In this document: piece by piece, positions 58,506 through 64,000 of the stretch | Position numbering within the stretch: the first letter of the stretch is position 1 | How the letters are laid out: every line of letters starts with the position of its first letter | Assembly (NCBI RefSeq): GCF_018873765.1 | Contig: NC_057922.1 | Location: forward strand, 14,893,563 to 14,957,562 | Direction of reading: 5' to 3' | Source of the DNA: Telopea speciosissima | Lineage: Eukaryota; Streptophyta; Magnoliopsida; Proteales; Proteaceae | Length of the DNA: 64,000 bases | Position numbers and translations under genes: made by a program | Notes under the pieces: generated by a model | Database searches by the model: none | What the model was told of the DNA's origin: nothing | What the model saw: the letters and a program-made list of their open reading frames with translations, nothing else

Positions 58506-58650
58506 GGGAAGCAGTTTTCTGTCTGCCATGTGTCTATCTCTCTCCTCCTCAAAATAAGGGGGCAAAAGTGTCTTTTCATATGAGGAAGAGAGAGATAGAC
58601 TCATGGGAGTGTTGGTGTAGGCTACACTCCCGGACCGAGATCTTTTTTCC
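58506..58650. mobile_element. Foldback MITE family 1, copy 3, with target duplication
   Basis: Starts GGGAAGCAGTTTTCTGTC and ends CTACACTCCCGGACCGAG plus a T-rich run and CC, in the opposite orientation to copies 1 and 2. Flanked by TAAAT on both sides (58501-58505 and 58651-58655), a likely 5-bp target duplication. Inner arms TCTATCTCTCTCCTCC and GAGAGAGATAGACTC. Confidence 0.8.
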
Positions 58651-58655
58651 TAAAT

Positions 58656-59797
58656 ATAAATCAAATAAGCTTGTCCACAACATGTGTTGTGCTACTACTT
58701 TTATTTTTAGAGAAAGTTTTCTTCCCCCATGGATAAAGGAGAAGTACATAAGTACATCCATCTAGAATTGTTATTACTTTGCTTCTTACTAGACGAAATT
58801 GAAACTCTCTCTACCCTCATAATGATCATTATCAAGGCCGAGGGAAACTGGACCTTCTATTTTATTTCCAATAGTCTCAAAGCCAAAGGTTGCTTGTTAA
58901 GCCCAACCAAACCAGTAACCACTTCCTAGTTTTGGACTCAGGTTGGGCTTGGGCCAACTTTGCCCGGCTACACCGCAACTTAGACCAGGGCCTGTCCCAA
59001 TTTCCCTTAATTGGTTTATGTGGGTCATTACTACCTGATGCTGATCCTGTCTGTAGTTGGAGAGATGAGTTTGGAGCCGATCTTAATTTGTATTTGTGCT
59101 ATCCATATCCAAAGCGAGAGAGCCCATTAATGCCACAGTATGCACTGTCAATATCATGGTTTGAGACATTGGCATCGGTTTAGCCGGATTTGTCGATTCA
59201 TATCGGTATCGGTACAGACCAATACTATGATTTCTGGCCGATTCTTTATCAATGTATCATTACGGACCAAAGGTAAAAATGTAAAATAATTCAAACTTTG
59301 AAGAAAACAGGGGTTGATGTGGATCCATTCAATCCGGACTGATTCGGATCAGATATCATACCGGTATCGGCTTAGACCGATACTGAATCCTAAATCCTTG
59401 GCTCAACATTGATCAATTTTTAACTCGGACCCGGGGGTTTTCCTTAGAACCGATTCTTTTTCATGCCCATGATTCTCCATCATGGCCATGGCCATCACCA
59501 TCACCATCACCATCACATCCCTTGCTAAATGTGTGTTAACGGTTTCTCTTCTTTTCTGCTGATGCACTCGATGGTTCTTTTAAGCTGAGCATAATAGCAT
59601 ATTCTTCTCTCTCTCTCTGTGCATTGATCTCTTCATTTTGATCATCTCCTCTTAGTTCTTAGTTCCTATACACTTCGTCATCTACTCATCTCTGAAGCTG
59701 GAGAAAAAAATTAAGATAGAAGGAAAAGGAAAAGAAAAAGAAAAAAAATTCATCCTCAGAGTCAAAGAAAATTTGAGCAATCTTTCGAAGGGGGGCC
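58656..59797. other. Upstream region of the UPF0301 gene
   Basis: 59165-59400 is rich in CGGTATCGG and ACCGATACTG words, like the arms of the foldback at 6616-7838 and stretches at 25750-26240. A CCATCA microsatellite spans about 59479-59516. A CT run near 59606 and a GGAAAAG-rich purine run (59720-59748) precede the start codon at 59798. No other gene. Confidence 0.5.
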
Positions 59798-62700
59798 ATG
59801 GATCTTTGGTCCCTTCAAGCGAAAAACAGCAACGGAGGCCCTTTCTGTGCTAAATTTTGTTCTTTTTCACAGAGAAATTCATGGGCCGAAAGACCCTTTT
59901 CCTGCAATTTGGGAAAGATTGCATCTTTCAAGGTCGAAGATGGGAGGTTGTTGGAGATTAGGATTTCGAAATTTAAGGCTTCTCCATGTCGATCTTTGAT
60001 CGTTAGAGCCATGGCAAAGAAGAATCGTCAGAACCCATCTTCCTCTGGTAAGAGTTAGTTTAGTTTAGTTTTTTGCATGTAAAAGTTTCATCTTTTTCTT
60101 ATGTTTTCACTAATTTCACCATCTGGGGGCGTTCAGTGGTGTCGGTTTGTAAGGATTTGTTGAATTTATATTTCTGAAGACTAAGGCTAAACCCTTCTCC
60201 AGTGATTATGTTTGACTTCATGGATTTTTCCGTTGCCATCAAAACTTTCAAGTAGCGAAAATATATTTTTCCACTTTTTGAATGATACCTGTGATCCCAA
60301 CGTTGTTTGTATCGGTTTTTCTTTCTATGGTTATAGCTTTACACTTGATTTGGTTCCAATTTGAAGAGATGATTTTCATTATCTTACGCACTTGGTACTT
60401 GCCCCATATGTATTCACACAATTGAACTCTTAACTGTAGAGACCAATGTTCTGGGCATTAGCTTTTCAATCGATGTTGTACTTCAGTACAGTACTTAAGA
60501 AATTTTTTGCTTCTGGTACTTGCATTCTACTCTAAAAGCTGATTGCAAACATGTGAAAGCCTTAAACAATTTCTATGGGTTTCTAGTAGTTTAAAATTTC
60601 AACTTACCTAGTTGTTTAAAATTTCAACTTGCCTGTTAATTTCAATTAAGATTTTTATTCAGTTGGAGCTGGTGTAAGGGATTTTGGAGACAGTTAAAAT
60701 TCAATGGACTCTTAAGCCTTTTAGGACAAGTGACAACTGGTATGCTAGTCAAATATCAAGTTTAAAACTTGAAACGCTGGTGCCTCTTCCTATCTATTAG
60801 TCAATTTTCCTCCCCAAGTTTTCTGCTTTTTGATGAATGTATTACTTGTTATGATATATGTGACCCTCCTTCCCCACTCTAGGACATGTTCTTGTCTTTT
60901 GGGTGAAATTAAATTAATTGTTCTTTTTTTTTTTTTTCAAATATAAAAAGATAAGAAGGGAAAAATAGAGATTGGTCAAAGATGACATGATGGAAAAGTG
61001 CTAATGAATTAAATGGCACTCCAAAACTTTTAATTTTTAAGTGGATTCATATGAACAAGGAGGTAACCATGTTTGCATGTTGACATTTCAGTCGTTGCAC
61101 TATCTTTTACATAGTGTGTTTTTTTTTTTATAACTATACGTAGTGTCAGTGTTGGATTTTGCTTTTATGTGTTTAAAGTACCTTCAAACTACTTAATGGA
61201 TTTGTGATCAGCGTACCTAGTGAAACCTGTATTTTATGAATTACAAACGGGGAAAATATCTAAAAAAGCTATATTATAAAGAACTCAATCGAAAAAATCC
61301 ATCCTTGGAATCTCTATATCATCAAGAAAATTTTTGTCATTTACCCACTTCTTGCCCATTCCTAGTTGACAGTGCAAGGAAAAGGACGCAAGTACCACGG
61401 TCAATTTCTATTGTCAGGTAAAAACCTTTTAAATCAGGAAGCTGCTGTAGCAAAGCTCCACCTTTTAGCTCGACAAAATTTTGTCCAACTCTTTCATGTT
61501 TTCTCCTCATTCTTGCATCATTTGCCCAATGCACTATTGGTAGGAAAGTATGCTGGCATATGCATTATCGTCTTCTGAAGCTCTGTAACAGCAAGTATCA
61601 GGTAGGACTGTCTCATTTCCTGAATCAGTGCAGTTATTTTATTGTTTACAGAACACAGCTTGTTTTCTGTGTTTGATGAAATCCCTATATTGTTTTACCA
61701 GGGCTTTCACGTTCAAGTCTGCATGCTTAGAAGAACTATTGGACGATAAGATTGTTTGGTACATGTGTTGAGAAGCAACACATTGTACAAAATCCACACA
61801 TACAGTGGTTTAGAGATAGATTCAACTTATTCATGTTTAAATATGTTTTTATAGTGATGTAAACATATATTAAGAGACATAGATTCAGTTTCAACTTATA
61901 ATCCCACAACTATACATCTATTCCCTGCTTTAATTAATTGAGGAAAGTGACAGATGACTCAAAAATTATAAAGAAAATTGCACATGCTTATATTTTCACT
62001 CTATGCTTAATCATATACTGGAAGAAACATATATGCTTATCCATATACTAAAAGAAACATATATGCTTATCTCTGAACTTGATTTCTAAGATAATAGAAG
62101 AAGAATATAGAAATTTGAGAATTAAGAAAGGAAGAAGAATTACCGTACAATCTCTCCAAGCCCTATAGAGATCTTCCTTGCAGAAACATATGGGCAGGAC
62201 AACCTCTAGTAACTAACCTTACAAGCATGGTTTTCGATAAAAGATAAAGGGCCAGTGATTCTGAATTAGCTATTTAAACGCAGGCATTGGTGAAGACAGT
62301 AGAATTCTGAATTAACTATTTCCTACTCTAAGTACATTTGTAGTTAATGCTTTAAAAATGTTTAATGGATGTAATAACCCTAATCACTTGAATATGGATT
62401 AAATGAAACTAAGTGAGAAATGACATTAACTGCCATGAAAAAAATAACAGCTGAAATTACCAAAGTACCTGTAACTGTGGGAGAAATAGAAATTCCAAAT
62501 TAAAGTGCTATTTATGGTTCTCCTAGGAGGCAGTGCCCTACAGTTGGCAGCATCTTTTTTGTCCACATAATTTACACACTACTCTTGTTTTGGAACCTGG
62601 TTTCCCATGTTTTGGCTATAGTAAGTCCTGATGGTTTTGATTCCCATCACAAATGAGAAAATGATGGAAGAAAATGGATTGCATTTTTCTTTGATTTGGG

Positions 62701-63523
62701 ATCATCATCAGCTAATAAGCCAGTCAACCTTGCAACAAAAAAAGCCAAATCAGTATTCATGGAATGTACCTGGAAGGTGGGGAGGAGGTGGAATTGGAAA
62801 TAATGGACCTGTTTTTTGGGCTTCTTTTGGATTGCATATGGGTTTATTCTCTTATATTTTACCCCTTTTCAAATTCTTCTTTCTAGCACCTTCTCTTCTC
62901 TGAAATACTTGGGCCTCCAGCTTTTGCTATCTTCTGACCCCACTGGATAGCCCATTGATCCCATTCTAGCTGTCTTTCTACAATTACTGGTTAAATTGGA
63001 TCTTTAAAGCTGAGATTCTGTCTTTAAAGAGTCATTCAGGAAGAGAAAGGCGTAATTTTGGTAGTACCACCTGATTTATGGCTCATTCTTGCTTGCATGC
63101 TTTTTACTGGGTTCTTCTTCATCCTCATTATTGCTTTATATGTTAAAAAATTTATTCTCCTTCAGATCATTAATTTTGTAAAAATCTCGTGGCAAGCCAA
63201 TTTTCTTTTTTGTTTCCTGCAAATATAACAATCTGAACAGGCTTAAGTTATTTTCCCATGTTATGAATGGTACTCCTTTTTTCCTTACTCCTATTTGCTG
63301 CCCCTGTTTTAGTTTTAATGTGAACATTCATATGTGTGTGTGTGATCTATATGGTAAGGTCCATAACATACACTATTTGTATATGCTGGGGGTGATTTTT
63401 ATAACAGGAAATGGTGATCAATCCATTCCAGAGAAAGATGGTTCCAAAGGGAAGAATCATGCTTCTGACAAAGTAATTTCGGATTGGAGAACATTCAGAG
63501 CAAATCTTGTTGCACAAGAGCAG
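59798..63523 (+). CDS. Probable plastid UPF0301 (DUF179, AlgH-like) protein, first two exons
   Basis: Exon 1 is 59798-60047 and exon 2 is 63408-63523, joined in frame by a 3.4-kb GT-AG intron. The gene continues beyond the window, after a GTAAAC donor at 63524. Exon 1 gives MDLWSLQAKNSNGG followed by a serine-, lysine- and arginine-rich stretch without acidic clusters and ends near VRAMAKKNRQNPSSSG, which looks like a chloroplast transit peptide and cleavage region. Exon 2 ends with SDWRTFRANLVAQEQ. From memory, S/DWREFRA-L-A-EQ leads into the DUF179 domain in plant proteins such as At1g33780. The biochemical role of this family is unknown. The DUF179 core itself is not in the window, so the call rests on the N-terminal signature only. 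Reading frames within the intron look spurious. Confidence 0.5.
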
Positions 63524-63839
63524 GTAAACTATAGCTTTTTGCCCGAGTCAAATTGAAATTACTTTCTTCCTTCTTAGAACAACACTAGGCTCAAAAATGA
63601 TAAGTTGTGGGGAAGTTCTTATCTTTGGTGGTTACTTATTAGAGTTTCATGACGAGACATGCAATCTGCTGGTAAGATCCCGATCTTCCTGGTGATATGT
63701 GGGACAAACATCGTTATAAGTTGTCCATGTTGCCAAAAGAGGTTTTCCTTCTCATTCTTGTCTTGCTACTGCGACTGCGGCAGCTATTGCTTGCTGCCGA
63801 ACACCTATCTCCTTCGTCTTCTTTTCTAGGGTAAACAAA

Positions 63840-63965
63840 ATTTGAAAGCGAGAACCCTTTTCTTTATCTTTATTTGGTGTAACTACTTGAGCCGTATGAG
63901 AGGAAACCTTCACCTCCGATTTTGAAGGGGGGAGATCCTATAGGAACCGATTCCAATTTTTCTTT
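63840..63965 (+). other. Organellar group II intron-like 3' end (nuclear insertion of organelle DNA)
   Basis: TGAGCCGTATGAGAGGAAAC followed by CTTCACCTCCGATTTTGAAG (63888-63927) resembles domain V of organellar group II introns, usually GAGCCGTATGAG-GAAA-CTC-CGTACGGTTC, with the GAAGGGGGG run that often follows. The right-hand stem has decayed, as expected for a nuclear copy. It would be a NUMT or NUPT inside the next intron of the UPF0301-like gene. Which organelle gene it came from I cannot tell, nor how far left or beyond the window it extends. Confidence 0.5.
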
Positions 63966-64000
63966 TGCGTCTCCTAGTTTTACTGCCATTTCAGAACGTG

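Noticed and set aside
61236-61578. Frames within the UPF0301-like intron, one starting MTVQGKGRKYHGQFLLSGKN
   Set aside because: Considered as an extra exon because a GT follows near 61417. It does not join in frame with either flanking exon's requirements, and exon 1 joins cleanly to 63408.

Overview
This is nuclear DNA from a flowering plant. The genes are split by introns, the intergenic DNA is AT-rich, and the window holds a Ty1/copia element, a hAT element, a LINE, a SINE and many foldback (MITE-like) repeats. The gene set (xylan methyltransferases, LHT amino-acid transporters, a PHT1 phosphate transporter, a plant QTRT2) fits a woody non-grass angiosperm. I cannot name the species from sequence alone.

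0-14 kb. Two intronless glucuronoxylan 4-O-methyltransferase genes (GXM/DUF579) lie on the minus strand at 4.2-5.0 and 10.8-11.6 kb. Around them are a decayed LINE, a tiny tRNA-derived SINE with a 16-bp target duplication, a 1.2-kb foldback element, a 1.45-kb hAT element with an exact 8-bp target duplication that may carry a host gene fragment, and several 120-200 bp palindromic repeats.

14-30 kb. One ten-exon gene on the plus strand encodes the accessory subunit of tRNA-guanine transglycosylase (QTRT2, 398 codons). Its 7.3-kb third intron holds a young Ty1/copia element (16188-21476, 5-bp target duplication) in the same orientation.

30-35 kb. A compact gene with TATA box, 67-codon reading frame and poly(A) signal encodes a secreted peptide whose cysteines form two CC-x5-CC blocks. 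I do not recognise its family. Layered repeat relics follow.

35-58 kb. Three complete LHT-type amino-acid transporter genes (A, B, C; minus strand) form an array. B and C lie in a tandem segmental duplication (about 39.7-49.0 and 49.0-56.1 kb). Its junction cuts through a PHT1 gene, leaving a short 5' stub at 48.8 kb. The longer PHT1 copy at 56.0-57.6 kb carries four frame-changing indels. A Mutator-like foldback element at 46.9-48.3 kb carries a piece of a subtilase gene.

58-64 kb. The first two exons of a probable plastid-targeted UPF0301 (DUF179) protein start at 59.8 kb and the gene runs off the right edge. The last 150 bases resemble the end of an organellar group II intron.

Exon boundaries were set by hand from GT/AG sites, reading-frame continuity and remembered family sequences. 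No alignment or search was run.
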